Shown: piece by piece, positions 1 to 12,495 of the stretch
Numbering within the stretch: the first letter of the stretch is position 1
Layout: each line of letters opens with the position of its first letter
Source: Ziziphus jujuba
Taxonomy: Eukaryota; Streptophyta; Magnoliopsida; Rosales; Rhamnaceae
Direction: 5' to 3'
NCBI RefSeq assembly: GCF_031755915.1
Contig: NC_083387.1
Coordinates: 8,066,501 to 8,130,500, forward strand
Length of the DNA stretch: 64,000 nt
Position numbers and translations under genes: made by a program
The notes under the pieces: model-generated
Database searches by the model: none
What the model was told of the DNA's origin: nothing
Seen by the model: only the letters and a program-made list of their open reading frames with translations

Positions 1-3000
1 TCAGCTTTAGTTTCTTTGTTGCATTGTTTCTTACAGTAGGCTTTGAAACCAAATCAGCTAGGACTTTATCTTCATTGCTCATTTGCTCTATCTTAGCATT
101 GTCAACACTTCCAGATATATCTGATTTTGAAAGTTGCAATATATATGCATTAGAACATTAAATAAAAGCTCATGTAATTTCACTTAGCATATAATGTATC
201 AAACATGTTCATACCTCTCAATTCAGTTATGCATAATGATTTTCCACTTTGCTCTTCAACAATTTCTAAAACTTGATTAACTTCAGCATCATTTGAAGTA
301 TCTGTTTGTGTTAATGTGTTGATTTCTTTTGAAATAGTATCACAAACAGAAAGGATTGTGTATTTCCATCTTGTAATATCACGATATTCATGTTTAGATG
401 CTTTAACTTGAATTAGAAGCTTACGACTACTGGATAATGTGGCAATTTTTTCAATATCTTTAACAGAATCCTAAAAAAAAGAAAGATTCACAGGTAGTGC
501 TCACATAAGCATTTACATCATTTATATATGTTTTTTCAAAGAACAAGTTAAAACTAACCAGTCATTTCCACAAACACATATGAAAAGAATTATATTACCC
601 CATCAGATTTATTCATCAACTCATATGCAGTGCAACCAAGAAAATTTTCAGCTTGATTTCTGAACAATGTAGCATTCAATGATGAAGACTCATCTATCAA
701 ATCAACAATGACTCGGCACCTGAATAAAAGAAGAATTACCAGTTAGAGGTTATAATTAATCATAAAATAAATAATATGAAATGTCTTATACAATAATTGA
801 ATAAAGTATTTCATATTATACAAAATTGAAGTGGCACTGGGTGGAGAGAGTAGAGGCAAAGATTGAGGCATTAACCTAATGGATTACAACAAAAGGTGAT
901 GAAGTAATAATGTAGATGAAGTAATAATCTATATGACAAAGATAAGCTAAGTATTTAGAGAACAAAAATTTATGGAGTTCTATATTTTGCTTACTAAACT
1001 ATAAATAAAAATTCCTAATGAACATGCTTAACATAAAAGATGCCTCATTTTGTTATTTTTCTTTGTTTTGTGTTGCAATCCTTAAACACGATCTCTGTTT
1101 AAGTTTGATTTTTGAGTTTCAAATAATGATGATCAATTTCAATTATTAATTTTTGTGGATCTCAATTATTATGGCAACTAAATATCCGAAAATACTCAAA
1201 AGACAGTGGAGTTTTTCTTGCAACAAATCTTGTTATTTTGGCTAGCAAGCACGATCCTCAATCATAATGTAGCCTGTTTTTGCTTTTAAATGTAGCATAT
1301 TGACAAATGAGCAAAAGTTGTAGAATGGGGTGATTGCTATGGGGCTCAACAAATGTACAAATCGATCAGTGCAAGGTATAATCATATCTTTTTTCTGTTT
1401 TATTCTTGTCCTATTCATTTAGATCAAAGCTTTATCTTATGTTTCACACCTGAGATGAAAAATATAATATCATTGATTATAAATTTTTCATGCATAATTA
1501 ATTAGTGTGTTTTTAATGGGGAAAAAAACCCAGTAGTTGTAAGTTACAATCATATAATGATGATTGCATAATTGGACGATAATAACAATAATAATAATAA
1601 TAATAATAATAACAACAAATATTTGTATGCATACCTTGGCATAGCTTTAACTTGATCATGTCTGCAATACAAGCAGTTAAACCTCTGTTCAAATTCATAT
1701 CCAGTTGCTTTTGTGCATTTTTCACAGCTTAAGTACCAAAAAGGTTGAATCAAATTTGTCACTTTGATGTGACCATTGATCCAAAAGCTTCTCCTCTGTT
1801 TACATAATGAAAAGTACAAACATATCTTAATATTATAGTTGTTAATAATTATAAACAAAATAATAGTCAAGAAATTTACCGTATCAAGTTGATTATCTAT
1901 CATCTTAATGGTAATGATGTCCTCAGCAGAAGGAAGTGTAGACAGTGACTTTGTCTCAAGACCAATCCTTCCACATATTATGTCCATGGCTTTTTCAGCA
2001 TTAGCATTATACCTGTAATTGCTCAAATTAATTATTGCTATTTTTATTTTTTATACAAGAAAAATTGTTCTAAATTTAAACTCCAATATTAGTTTACCAA
2101 ATTGATAAAGCAGCTGCTTGTGGTATCTCCGGTTCAATAACAAATGAACTGGAGGATTTGGTTGAAAGCGAGATACCTGTATGATGATATAAATAATACA
2201 AATATGCATGTAAAAAATTGAATTAATAAAAACTAATTTAGAAAATTGCTGACTATTTTAATTACATAAAACTTGTTCAAAAATAACATCAATTGTAGTG
2301 TAGTCACTAAGGAAACATACCATTATATGAGCTAACTTTAAGTCGACATCCAATTATGATTGGTTTTCTATTCATAATATTCAAAATTTGAGTACATTCA
2401 TTGTTCACAAATTGGTTCCACATGGTGAGCATCACAGTATCCATACTGTCCATAAAATTAAAATCAAAATTCAGAAAAATGTTTATTAACTTATTTAATA
2501 ATTAATAATTATTTTTATTTTTTTGGAGTACTTACTTATCATTCATCAAAGTCATCTCTTGGACAATCTCTAAGCCATCATTCGTGATTATCTCTTTTTT
2601 TGGCTTGATTTCAATCGCTATTCCAATCACATCTGATCATAAACAAATTCAAAAGTTAATTAAAATGTTATAGATCATTAGAAATTTGTCCACATGATGA
2701 ATTAAATATAAATGAAAAGTTATAAAATATAGCTGAACAAATTGACTATATAGACAAACATACCGACGTGGGATAGAGAATCAATATAAGTGTGTAGTCG
2801 TGAGAACGGAACAAAGTTGTAAACAGCAGGCACAATTATCTCTGAATCTTCAATCACTTCTTCCACAATGGTTCGACCATTTATAGTCCATTGCAAATTA
2901 TTTTGAACAATCTGATATTGTGCACCAATTTCTTTAACCCAAGCATTAGAAATATAATAATTTTTCCCAATTATGAGTGTGTCTCGGAAGATGTGGATGT

Positions 3001-3266
3001 CTCCACCATATATTGTGGCCTGGATCTTATTACCCTGTATAAGAAAAACAAGAGACTTAAAATTGAGTTATATATGAAACAAATTATACAAAATAAATAT
3101 ATTATCAAAACAAACTTACTTCTTCATCAGCTAAGATTAACCTTTGATATTTGTTTGGACTTGATTTAGAAACTCGTGGCATTGCTTTCTCAATAACCAC
3201 CACTTTTACTGTCCAACCTCTTTGTTGAGCTTGAATATCCTTGATTAACTTTACTTCTCTAATCAT
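1..3266 (-). CDS. Replication protein A 70 kDa-like ssDNA-binding protein (3'-truncated by window edge)
   Basis: Ten exons can be joined in one frame on the minus strand: 3266-3120, 3034-2764, 2632-2536, 2445-2321, 2176-2098, 2012-1880, 1795-1635, 719-599, 470-215 and 120-<1. All visible introns are GT-AG and phases agree, giving about 503 residues before the edge. Start chosen at the ATG opening MIREVKLIKDIQ, followed by the typical KVVVIEKAMPR..YQRLILADEEGNKIQATIYG first OB-fold (DUF223-type) of plant RPA70-like proteins. A zinc ribbon of the C-terminal OB fold is visible: Cys308, Cys311, Cys325 and Cys328 (CEKC..CLYC). The family binds single-stranded DNA in nuclear replication and repair. 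Plant genomes hold many such RPA70B-like copies, and Helitron transposons carry relatives; I see no Rep/helicase here. The intron-rich, stop-free structure argues for a real gene. Which paralogue it is cannot be said. Confidence 0.85.
1589..1620. repeat. AAT-type trinucleotide microsatellite
   Basis: A run of ataata/aataat triplets lies in the intron between exons 7 and 8 of the RPA70-like gene, about 15 bp below the exon 7 donor. Confidence 0.8.
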
Positions 3267-3673
3267 TTTGCTATATTATATTTTAGAAAAACATAAAATG
3301 AAATCAATATGAATCAAATAAACCAAATTATAGATGACATAGTCATTGACTATTTATTTATTTTTTAGACTGAGAGAAAAAAAACAATGACCATCACGAT
3401 CTCTTGTGGGATTGCATGCTCTCCTACTACTTTTTTTTTCCTGTTTTTTTTTTTTACTGTTTTTTTTTCCCCAACATAAATACATGTTGGTTTTTCATAT
3501 ATCAATATGTGATATTGGGTGAAGAACTGAAATATAAATCATATGCATGTGCACACAAAAGCAATGAAAAATGCAAAGATCCATGGACAATGAAATTCAT
3601 GAACTCACAAAAGAATTGAAATGCACGAGGAAATTAAGTAATAAGACAAAGGAATGGAAAAAATTAAAGTTAC

Positions 3674-4676
3674 CAATTTTGTAGTGAATAACACAATCCT
3701 CAGGTTCTTTGTCATCACTGATAAAAAAAGTAGGGGGAGAGAAAAGCTGAAAACAAAAAAAAAAAAATAGAAAAGAAAAAAAGCCAATGGCATTTAAATA
3801 CTGAAAACCAAGGAAATAGGCTTTAAAATATTATAAATCAAAATCTTTACTTACATGGTAAGGCAAAGTCTTTTCTGAAGTACAATAATGAAGTCCAAAA
3901 TTCTGTATAAAGTACACCAACTCTATCCTTAACATACTGTAAGTCATCATAATCATAATGCATGCCATACCACAACCCCTGACACCTGTATGGCAAAATA
4001 AAAAAAGAAGCATAAAATGTGGATCTCACCAGTATGACAACTATTGAAGATCAAATATGTGATGGAACATTCAAGGATTTTAATTAACGTAATAGATAAA
4101 AGATAAAAGGCTAATGCAAATCAATAGTTGGAGTAAGTCCAATCCATTATTTATTAACAAAATAGTCCAGCCCATTTAACAGAAATTTATTTAATATTTC
4201 TGGTCAAGCTAAGTTGTGTCTGGCCGAACTAACAGAAATTTATTTAATAAATTTATTTTTTTTAATTTACTTTGAAAATCATATATATATATATATATAT
4301 ATATTGTATGCACATATTTATATACACATCAAAACATAAATTATTTCTTCATGTTACATTTATTTTTTTATACATATTGGATCAAATCAGTATCCCACGT
4401 GCTTTGCACATGTATTGATATGTAATAATGTTAGTGTTATTAATCATAGATTGTTTTATACTAATTATTATAATTATTATAATTATTATTTTCAAAATAG
4501 ATAATTTATAATAAAAATCCATAATATTTGCAAATAGATATCAAAATAAATAAATAACTAAATGTGATAATTTACCTGAAAATAATCATATCCTATCCCT
4601 TTCTTTTATTTGTCCACTGCTGACTCTTTTTCTCTTCTTAGATCTTCAATTTGTTCTCGTTTTGGCAGCAAGAACT
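3674..4676 (-). pseudogene. Exon-like coding remnants, unidentified
   Basis: Three minus-strand pieces look like exons. 3985-3855 follows a polypyrimidine tract and acag, ends at gtaagt and encodes 43 open residues starting CQGLWYGMHYDYDDLQYVKD. 3717-3674 follows tttatcag and ends at gtaact. Around 4676-4577 a reading frame encodes LLPKREQIEDLRREKESAVDK, then a stop, and ends at cag|gtaaat. I do not recognise the protein, and the phase between the first two pieces is not convincing, so this is probably a decayed gene or an untranslated upstream part of the RPA-like transcript. The splice-like borders and protein-like composition are seen directly; the gene identity is unknown. Confidence 0.3.
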
Positions 4677-4717
4677 AAAAATAAAAAAATAAAAAAGTAA
4701 AAAATAAATTTTTAGCG

Positions 4718-5572
4718 ATGGTTTTTGGAATTCAGTCGTTGAAAAAGGAAAAAATCTGACTTTTTTATGTAAAAACATCGGCTATTATGTATAGGTTTTT
4801 AACGATGTTTTTATCCTTGGCATACTATTGTAAAATGAAACAAAAAAAGGATAGATTTGGATAAATGAAATTGTAAAAAAAAAAAAAAAAGTAAAAAACA
4901 AAGAAAAGAAAACTATTATGTATAGGTTTTTAACGATGTTTTTATCCTTGGCATACTATTGTAAATGAAACAAAAAAAGGATAGATTTGGATAAATGAAA
5001 TTGTAAAAAAAAAAAAAAAAAAAAAGGTAAAAAACAAAGAAAAGAAAAGCCAAAACGCACGAAAAGTAGTCGTTTTGGAACCATTTTGAACAGTAAAACA
5101 TAATCAAAACTTGGGAGCCCTTCTCGCTTATAATATAGACTAATGGTTTTTGGAATTCAGTCGTTGAAAAAGGAAAAAATCTGACTTTTTTATGTAAAAA
5201 CATCGGCTATTATGTATAGGTTTTTAACGATGTTTTTATCCTTGGCATACTATTGTAAAATGAAACAAAAAAAGGATAGATTTGGATAAATGAAATTGTA
5301 AAAAAAAAAAAAAAAAAGTAAAAAACAAAGAAAAGAAAACTATTATGTATAGGTTTTTAACGATGTTTTTATCCTTGGCATACTATTGTAAAATGAAACA
5401 AAAAAAGGATAGATTTAGATAAATAAAATTGTAAAAAAAAAGAAAAAAAAGTAAAAAACAAAGAAAAGAAAAGCCAAAACGCACGAAAAGTAGTCGTTTT
5501 GGAACCATTTTGAACAGTAAAACATGATCAAAACTTGGGAGCCCTTCTCGCTTATAGTATAGACTAAAGGAT
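4718..5572. repeat. Nested tandem duplication (425-bp unit, 131-bp sub-unit)
   Basis: The segment starting atggtttttggaattcag at 4718 recurs at 5143, giving two copies of about 425 bp, both ending in ttggga gcccttctcgcttat. Inside each copy a sub-unit beginning ctattatgtataggttt is itself repeated about 131 bp later (4782 and 4913 in the first copy). Differences are mainly poly-A length. It has no coding potential; the A-tracts suggest replication slippage or unequal exchange. Confidence 0.85.
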
Positions 5573-5677
5573 ATATAATTTATCTCTTGCTCAAAAATCC
5601 TATATAAAATTCGTTATATATAATATAATAATTGTCCTGGACAAAAATCGTTTGGGATTACTCAAGAAAACTCCTCC

Positions 5678-5712
<35 letters not shown>

Positions 5713-6921
5713 TTGATTATCATATGAACAATTTAAATGCGGATCAAAAGAAAAAATGGTCATTTTTTAAAAAATCATCATTTTTTTTTTCACACAAAAA
5801 AAAAATATTAATGGTAATACCATCTTTTTTTTTAGTTCGCATTTGGACCATGTAAATGATAGACTTATCCTGTACATACATATAATTTATCTCTTGTCCA
5901 AAAATCCTATATAAAATTTATTCTAAATGAATCCAAGGATAAGTTCTTAACAAATTTTGTCCGCTCAAAATTTCCAAATAAGATAAAAATTATACATATA
6001 TATATATATACTTAGTTTTTGATCAAAACAACGTAATAGATTTTTTATTAGAATCTCATTTATCAATTTTTTAATTTTTTTAATAATTAAAATTTAAAAA
6101 TATATTTAGAATTTATATGAATTCTGAGAGATTTATTTTATTCTTTTATAATTATAATATTCCACTAAATTTATATAAAACTTTAAATATATTTTTAATA
6201 AATAAAATTTTAATAAAAAATCTATCAGAATATATATATATATATATATTATAAATGGGCTATCAAAAAAATATATACATTATATACAAATAATTCCACT
6301 ATAATGGATTTACATGCCTACCATTGTTAACGAAATCAAATTTTTGGCATTAAAATATTGATTTATACCTATCTTTTAATATTAAAAGATAGGTTGGACC
6401 CATGATAGAAGGATGCACAAATTTACTATAGTCAAATTATATATATATATATATATACATATATATAATTAGGTTCGAATGAGATCCTAATTATTAAGAG
6501 GAACTTTAGGGTTTTTCTATTGAGTCATTGAATTGTATTAAAAATTAAAAATTAAAATTATATTTATTAATTATTAAGTTTACTTTCTTAATTAAGATTT
6601 TAATAAACTTATATTTGGCTAATTTTAAAATTTTAAATTTTATATATTTATGTAATTTAATAGCTAATAAAGAAGATTAACGTTAAAACTATCAAATCAT
6701 CCTGATGTAAACCTAACTATATATATACACCATCAGTATATAAAGGATGTTTTCATAGCAATATACATATAAATTAGTTTTAGTTTCCAACAAATATATG
6801 TATATATATATATATATATACACACACGTATATATACAAACTTAACTTCAAGAAAATGTGTATATATATAAATGTGTTATTGAATACAATCGCATTATCT
6901 AGCAGATCTGGATCAGATAAT
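5573..6921. other. AT-rich intergenic DNA with AT microsatellites
   Basis: No gene seen. Dinucleotide TA/AT runs occur near 5684-5708, 5998-6012, 6230-6250, 6441-6465 and 6803-6822. This is the upstream side of the oxidosqualene cyclase locus. Confidence 0.7.
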
Positions 6922-7842
6922 ATGTGGAAGATGAAGTTTGTAGGGGATGCGAAGGAGCCATACTTGTTCAGCACAAACAACTTCCATGGAAGGCAGATAT
7001 GGGAGTTTGAGGCTGATGCAGGAACACCGGAAGAAAGAGCTCAAGTTGAAAACGGTTGCCACAATTTCTATCGTAATCGGTTCCACCTCAAGGCTTGCAG
7101 TGACCTTCTCTGTCGCTTTCAGGTAATTATTCTTTTCCAGTTTTCAAGTTAGATATACATTGTGCACCAGATTCTATTTCGAATGGACAAACTAGCAATT
7201 AAAATCAAGTCAAAGTCAATCCTGAATTGAAATTTGTTTATACCCCTGCTTATCTTTTTTATTTTAATTAATAGTAATGGTAACATTTTTCATCAAATTT
7301 ATTTAGTATATAATACATATTAAAATATTATTAATTAACATATTTATATAATTTAAATATAAATTAATAAACTTTTAAATATAAATATTAATTAAAAAAT
7401 AAATTAATTAAATATTATTATACTATCTATCACAAAATTTGATACATAAATCAGATAATCTTTTATCATGCAAAATTTCAAAAGAAAAATCATAATTAAA
7501 ATAATTTTTTATATGTTGACTTGAACACGTGGACAATAGACAACAACAAAGCAAAAGTCGGCATCTAACTACGTTAGTTTTTGCTGTAACTTCTAAATAC
7601 ATTAATTTTAATTGTGTATAAAAATAATCAACTATAAATATAATTGATTAAGTATTTAATAAATTATTATTTTAACACTGTTGCATGATTGAAAATCAAT
7701 ATTTAAATATTTAATAAATAATAATATTTAATTGCTATTATAATTTATAATGATTAAAAAGTACATTATTTATTAAAATATTCACATGCATGATCTTTAA
7801 CAAAGGTTTTATGTTGACCTTAGATTACCACGCCTCAACTAC

Positions 7843-7873
<31 letters not shown>

Positions 7874-8041
7874 GATATGTTGCTTGCTGTGTAAATAATA
7901 TCTGTCATATATTTCAGTGTAGCTTGCTGTTCAGAACCATGTCGCCGGAACTTGTAGGAAAGCCAATTGAACTGGAGCGTTTATATGATGCAGTCAATGT
8001 CATACTTACACTACAGGTAAAGGATGAAGCAAATGATTCAC

Positions 8042-8067
8042 CAAAAAAAAAAAAAAAAAAAAAAAAG
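8042..8067. repeat. Poly-A tract
   Basis: A long A run in the intron following the second oxidosqualene cyclase exon. Confidence 0.8.
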
Positions 8068-9296
8068 GAAGGGGATGAAGTAAATGTTTGCAATTGCAAT
8101 GATACTCCCTTCCATTTTTTAAGTAAAATATCTAGTCAATAATAAGGATGTTTTACGTATTTGAATAAGGCTAAAAATGGAGGTGTATCAGCTTGGGAAC
8201 CAACAGGAGCTCCAGGATGGTTGGATGCAAGTCATGATGAATCTCGAAACTAATTAACACCCTAATTCTCTAGCAATACTTATTAATTAAACCGTATTAT
8301 TAACTAAAAACTGTTTTCTTTCTCTGTTCCAGTGGCTGAATCCTGTGGATTTCCTTGAGGACCTTGTCATCGGATATGAGTAAAATTCCTTACAATTAGC
8401 TTCAGTTGTTGCAATTAGATATATCCTTGACTGATTGGAGAGAAGTGATACTTATAATCCAGGTATTTAGAGTGCACTTCCTCATCACTTCAGGCCTTAG
8501 TTCTGTTTAAGAAGTTATTCCCTGGGCATAGGACAAAAGAAATTGATAATTTCATCACAAAGGCTGCAAAATACATTGAAGACAAACAAATGCCAGATGG
8601 TTCATGGTAATAGGAAATCACTAGTAGTAAGATTGTTGTATTAATTATAATTATAACTGCAGGTATGGGAATTGGGGAATTTGCTTTTTGTATGGGACAT
8701 GGTTTGCAATTAAAGGGTTGGAGGCAGCAGGGAAGAGCTACGACAACAGTGAGGCTGTGAGAAGAGGTGTTGAATTTTTACTTAACACACAGAGAAAGGA
8801 TGGTGGTTGGGCTGAGAGCTACAAGTCATGCACTAATAAGGTCTATTTCTTTCACTTTTTTCCATTAATTAATAATGTTAATCTTGGGTTGTATATAATA
8901 AAATTTGTAATCTTCATAATCCAACTTGTTGAAAATATTTTGTTAATTTGCTTGAGTATTGCTGCAGGTATATACACCATTTGAAGGAGACCACTCAAAT
9001 CTGGTGCAAACTGCATTAGGATTGATGGGTTTAATCCATGGTCGACAGGTCTGTTTGTATATGTATATAAATCAAATCAGTTTTATTATACATAAAACAA
9101 ATTAATTTCATTCTCTTCATTTCTAATTAGTTTTGTTATATGACAATGATATAGTGTGATAGAGATCCAACTCCTATTCATCGAGCTGCAAAGCTTTTGA
9201 TAAATTCCCAACTGGAAACTGGGGATTTCCCACAACAGGTTATCCCTTTCCTTATACCCTCTTCAATTAATGCACCAAAAAACAGAGATAATTGCA

Positions 9297-9297
<1 letters not shown>

Positions 9298-9344
<47 letters not shown>

Positions 9345-9375
9345 CACAAAAATATATATATATATATATATATAT
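9298..9375. repeat. Compound (CA)n-(TA)n microsatellite
   Basis: About 24 CA units are followed by about 11 AT units in the last intron of the oxidosqualene cyclase locus; a good length-polymorphism site. Confidence 0.9.
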
Positions 9376-9542
9376 AGTCTTATAGTTATTTAAATAATTA
9401 ATTATTTGTGGTTGGGTAATGGCAGGAACTTATGGGAGCACTCTTTAGGAACTGCATGCAACACTATGCCGCTTACAGGAACATTTTTCCACTCTGGGCT
9501 CTCGCTGAATATCGGAATTTGATTCCATTTCCTTGTATGTAG

Positions 9543-10917
9543 TTGGTTAACCAGCCAACAGGATAACTGAAAGGTCATTGGGTCATCGCCAGCCAGTGGC
9601 ACATATATATCAAGCTATGTCAACATTTCTCCTTTCTAGTAGTGTGTTTTGAACCTAGGTATTTATAATTTTAAACGCTAATATATTGTTAAATTACTAC
9701 TGTTCTCTAAAGGTTGAGCTGTTATAAAGTGGGTTTAATAATATATATGCATGTATATATAAATCAAGCTATGTTAACAACAAGTAGTTCGTCTAACTAG
9801 AGCAAATCTATTTTTGTTCCTTGTACGTCGTTATCAATAAGAAAGTGATTTCTGATACATTATTTACTTGTCTATCCTTCTCTAATCTCCCTACTTTGTT
9901 GTTTTTCGCTTTCATTGTCTGCTTCATTGTTTGATCCTTGAGTTTATATTCTTTTAACAAATCAATCTCCAATTTATGAATGATAAACCTCCCAATACCA
10001 AAGAGCCTGAACGAACTCTGTTCTCGGCCAGTTACATACATAAATATATGCACTTTTTGTCTACCATAAATCATTCTCGGACACCAATATCATGTTTGGT
10101 GAATCTTTCTTGGTATGCAATTGGAATAAATTTTTACCTTTAAATTAAAGAAAATTATGTGTGTTATAGTCAACCATATATTTAGATTTAGAAAGTCTAA
10201 AAGTATCAGAGTTTGCATGGTTGCAACTGCACTATTAGCTCTTTAAATACGCTGATAATTCTACAAGTTTCTAATGCAAAAGCAGACGTTTCTGAAGTGT
10301 TCTTCTGGAATTCCTTTTTGAGTTTGATTTCTTATTTCATACAGGTACCTTGTATCACAAGAAAATAATCTAAGAAGTTGGGCCAGGACTTGATCGAAGC
10401 TAGGAATTGTTGTCTTTGTGGATAACGGAATCAATGCATTTGGGTGTGTCCGGTGTGAGCATTTAAGTCGAGCACAGCAATTGGTATAAGCTATGGACAA
10501 GGGAGCTTGGACAACTTTTTGCTATCAATTTTAATCTCTCTTATAATATTAGACTATCATTGTAACTATTTACTATCTCACTCTAATCTGTTTTTACTTT
10601 GAATTTTAGATTAATAATCAGATATATTTTGTTCTGTTAAAATTTTAGGCTTATGTAGTATCAGGTTTATATTGTGAGATTAAGATAACATGTAAAAAGG
10701 AAAAAAGTGAAAATTTATAATTGGCTTATTTATGATTTTTTTTTCCTAGGTTCATCAGTACGTTATTTCGTTAGATCATAAAAAAAGAAACTAAGATTGG
10801 TTAAATTAGACTCATTAAGTTTTTTATTACTATTTTTGTTGGGATCTTGTTGAATTTATTTTTTATAAAAAAAAAAAGTATCATTTTTTTAAATGTTGTA
10901 ACTTATAATTTTTAGAG
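9543..10917. other. Intergenic, traces of CNL 3' flank
   Basis: No gene supported. Around 10280-10330 the stretch tctggaattcc..gagtttgatttcttatttcat resembles 11195-11240 and 45135-45170, which are downstream flanks of CNL copies, so part of this block is old duplicated cluster DNA. The rest is AT-rich. Confidence 0.5.
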
Positions 10918-11390
10918 TCAAGTCTCTTCTAGATGAGTTACAGAACCGCAAGAGACTGAATAGTCTGCAAATCAGAAGCTGTCCTGGCTTAGGAGCACCA
11001 CCAGAATGGATTGAGAAGCTTGTTTTGTTTCATCGAGATCCTTAGCAATTTTAGATTATCAGAGGATAACATGTTCACCTAATTCTAGGTTGTCCTCAAC
11101 TTCCGGAAAGGTGTAGACAGCAAAATGGTGAAGATTGGACAAAGATATATCATGTGCCATATGCACATATTAATTTGGACAAAGCTTTCAAAGTGTTCTG
11201 CTGGAATTCCTCATTGATTTTGATTTCCTATTTCATAACATTTATTAGCCCACGTCCCATATAAGCACATCGGGTGATTTGAGCTTAGGCATTCCGGTTA
11301 AAGAAAAGTTTTGGGCCTTCTTAATTAATTGTGCTATTTTGTTTCAGTAACCAAATTCTGATCCATCATTTTTGGGCTTTGTTGTTGCAG
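10918..11390 (+). pseudogene. CNL resistance gene, 3' LRR fragment
   Basis: Reads as a degraded copy of the end of the intact CNL at 27437: nucleotides for LQN..LNSLQIRSCPGLGAPPEWIEKL are recognisable at 10940-11025, and the terminal region (CPQLPERCRQ..EDWTKIYHVPYAH) at 11090-11175. Frames shift between these blocks and stops are present. The following gggccttcttaatt..ctgatccatcatttt at 11315-11370 matches the flank after 44704. Only the last LRRs and 3' flank remain, so no product is expected. Confidence 0.75.
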
Positions 11391-11624
11391 AAGGACCTAA
11401 AAAATTGCATCAAGTCATCCATTCCATTCAGTGTTAGTGGATTCCCAATTTGTTATTTTATTTTAGAGATAGGCAGTGACAGATATCAACATGCTGGCTT
11501 TCATTCATATGTTCATTGCAGGCTTCAACTGTTTGACTTAAACCATCTTATTGCCGGAGCTTCTGTTTTCTTTGCCATCATTCAACCAAGAGTACTCTGA
11601 TCCTTCTTTTTGAATAGCTACAGA

Positions 11625-11705
11625 AAAATGGAGAACTAGTTTCTACCCCCAATTTTGCAGGTTGTCTTTGACAGACTTGCTTCTCCTGTTCTGGAAAAAT
11701 TTTAT
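11625..11705 (+). pseudogene. CNL resistance gene, 5' coiled-coil stub
   Basis: aaaATGGAG..cccccaattttgcaggttgtctttgacagacttgcttctcctgtt matches the start of the CNL family (PxLQVVFDRLASP). The fourth codon is TAG in the ATG frame and similarity stops after about 25 codons. It may be the front end of the same gene whose NB-ARC and LRR remains lie at 16919-18925, the middle having been lost; that link is inference from order and orientation. Confidence 0.65.
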
Positions 11706-12495
11706 TAAAAAATATGTTTCATTTGGTATTTTTGAGAAAATTATTTGTAAGGATTTGATAGTTTTTAATTATTAGATTGCCTTGCACAAGACATCAATGA
11801 TATAGTACATCTTTCACATTAATATAATTATACAATCAACATTTTTTTGAAGAAAAAGGACATTTGGTTCAATAAATTTAGGCGTTATTGGGTATAATTT
11901 TAAAGAAGCTAAAAAGCATCTTTTGAGATTTAAAAGCTATTTTTGGAAGTATTTAGATAATTTTCAAAAAATAATTTTAGTTTTTATGAACACTTCTAAT
12001 TAAAACTAGTAAAGATTCACTTTCTCAATAAGTATTTTTGGAAAAACAGAATCAAAATGAAAAGTGGAAATTTATAATTTTTCAAACCAAAATAAAATAA
12101 AATAAATAACAGCATCAAATTCTATGAAGCTAGCAAGTAAAATAACAATAATGCTAGAGTTATTAAAAAATTTATCAAATTTATTTAACTTTTTTAATTT
12201 ACTTATTCGTCTAAAAATTTACTTTTTCATTTTAATGTTATATAGATACATCAACTAATAATATTTTAATATTTTAGTATATGGTACCTGGCATTACTGT
12301 TAAAATAAAGCGTCAAAGATAGAAAATGACAATGTAACGCAAACGAAATTCTCTATATGACGTGTGACCAAATAATCATAACGCAAGGCAAATTAATAAA
12401 AAGAAGTCCAAACTCATAACCCATGGCAAAGTGAGTTTTACTTCGTCCAAAAAAATGATTTGCACAGTCAGCATAATTCTTGACCTTTCAACAAC
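11706..12495. other. AT-rich intergenic DNA
   Basis: No coding capacity seen. The segment around 11880-12070 (ggcgttattgggtataatttt..aaaaagc) has the flavour of an old MITE, but no terminal repeats could be confirmed. Confidence 0.4.

Larger units (their letters stand above)
6922..9542 (+). pseudogene. 2,3-oxidosqualene cyclase (triterpene synthase), internally deleted
   Basis: Nine exons: 6922-7122, 7918-8016, 8170-8226, 8333-8379, 8463-8606, 8663-8840, 8968-9048, 9155-9238 and 9426-9542. Exon 1 opens MWKMKFVGDAKEPYLFSTNN and includes GRQIWEFEADAGTPEERA, the classic N-terminus of beta-amyrin/lupeol/cycloartenol-type synthases. The later exons give the C-terminal part with QW motifs ([26 protein letters not shown]) and end [14 protein letters not shown]. 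The family cyclises oxidosqualene on ER membranes and is about 760 aa. Here the middle, roughly 420 residues including the DCTAE acid motif, is absent, so catalysis is not expected. Splicing exon 1 directly to the next exon is in phase and gives a stop-free 335-residue frame. The intron after 8226 has a GC donor (gcaagt); the others start GT. Product specificity cannot be told. Confidence 0.85.

Noticed and set aside
1513..1725. Poly-Tyr/Cys frame
   Set aside because: It is a translation of the AAT microsatellite and an RPA exon in the wrong frame.
6465..6490. ggttcgaatgagatcc, similar to a tRNA B box
   Set aside because: No A box or cloverleaf could be drawn around it.
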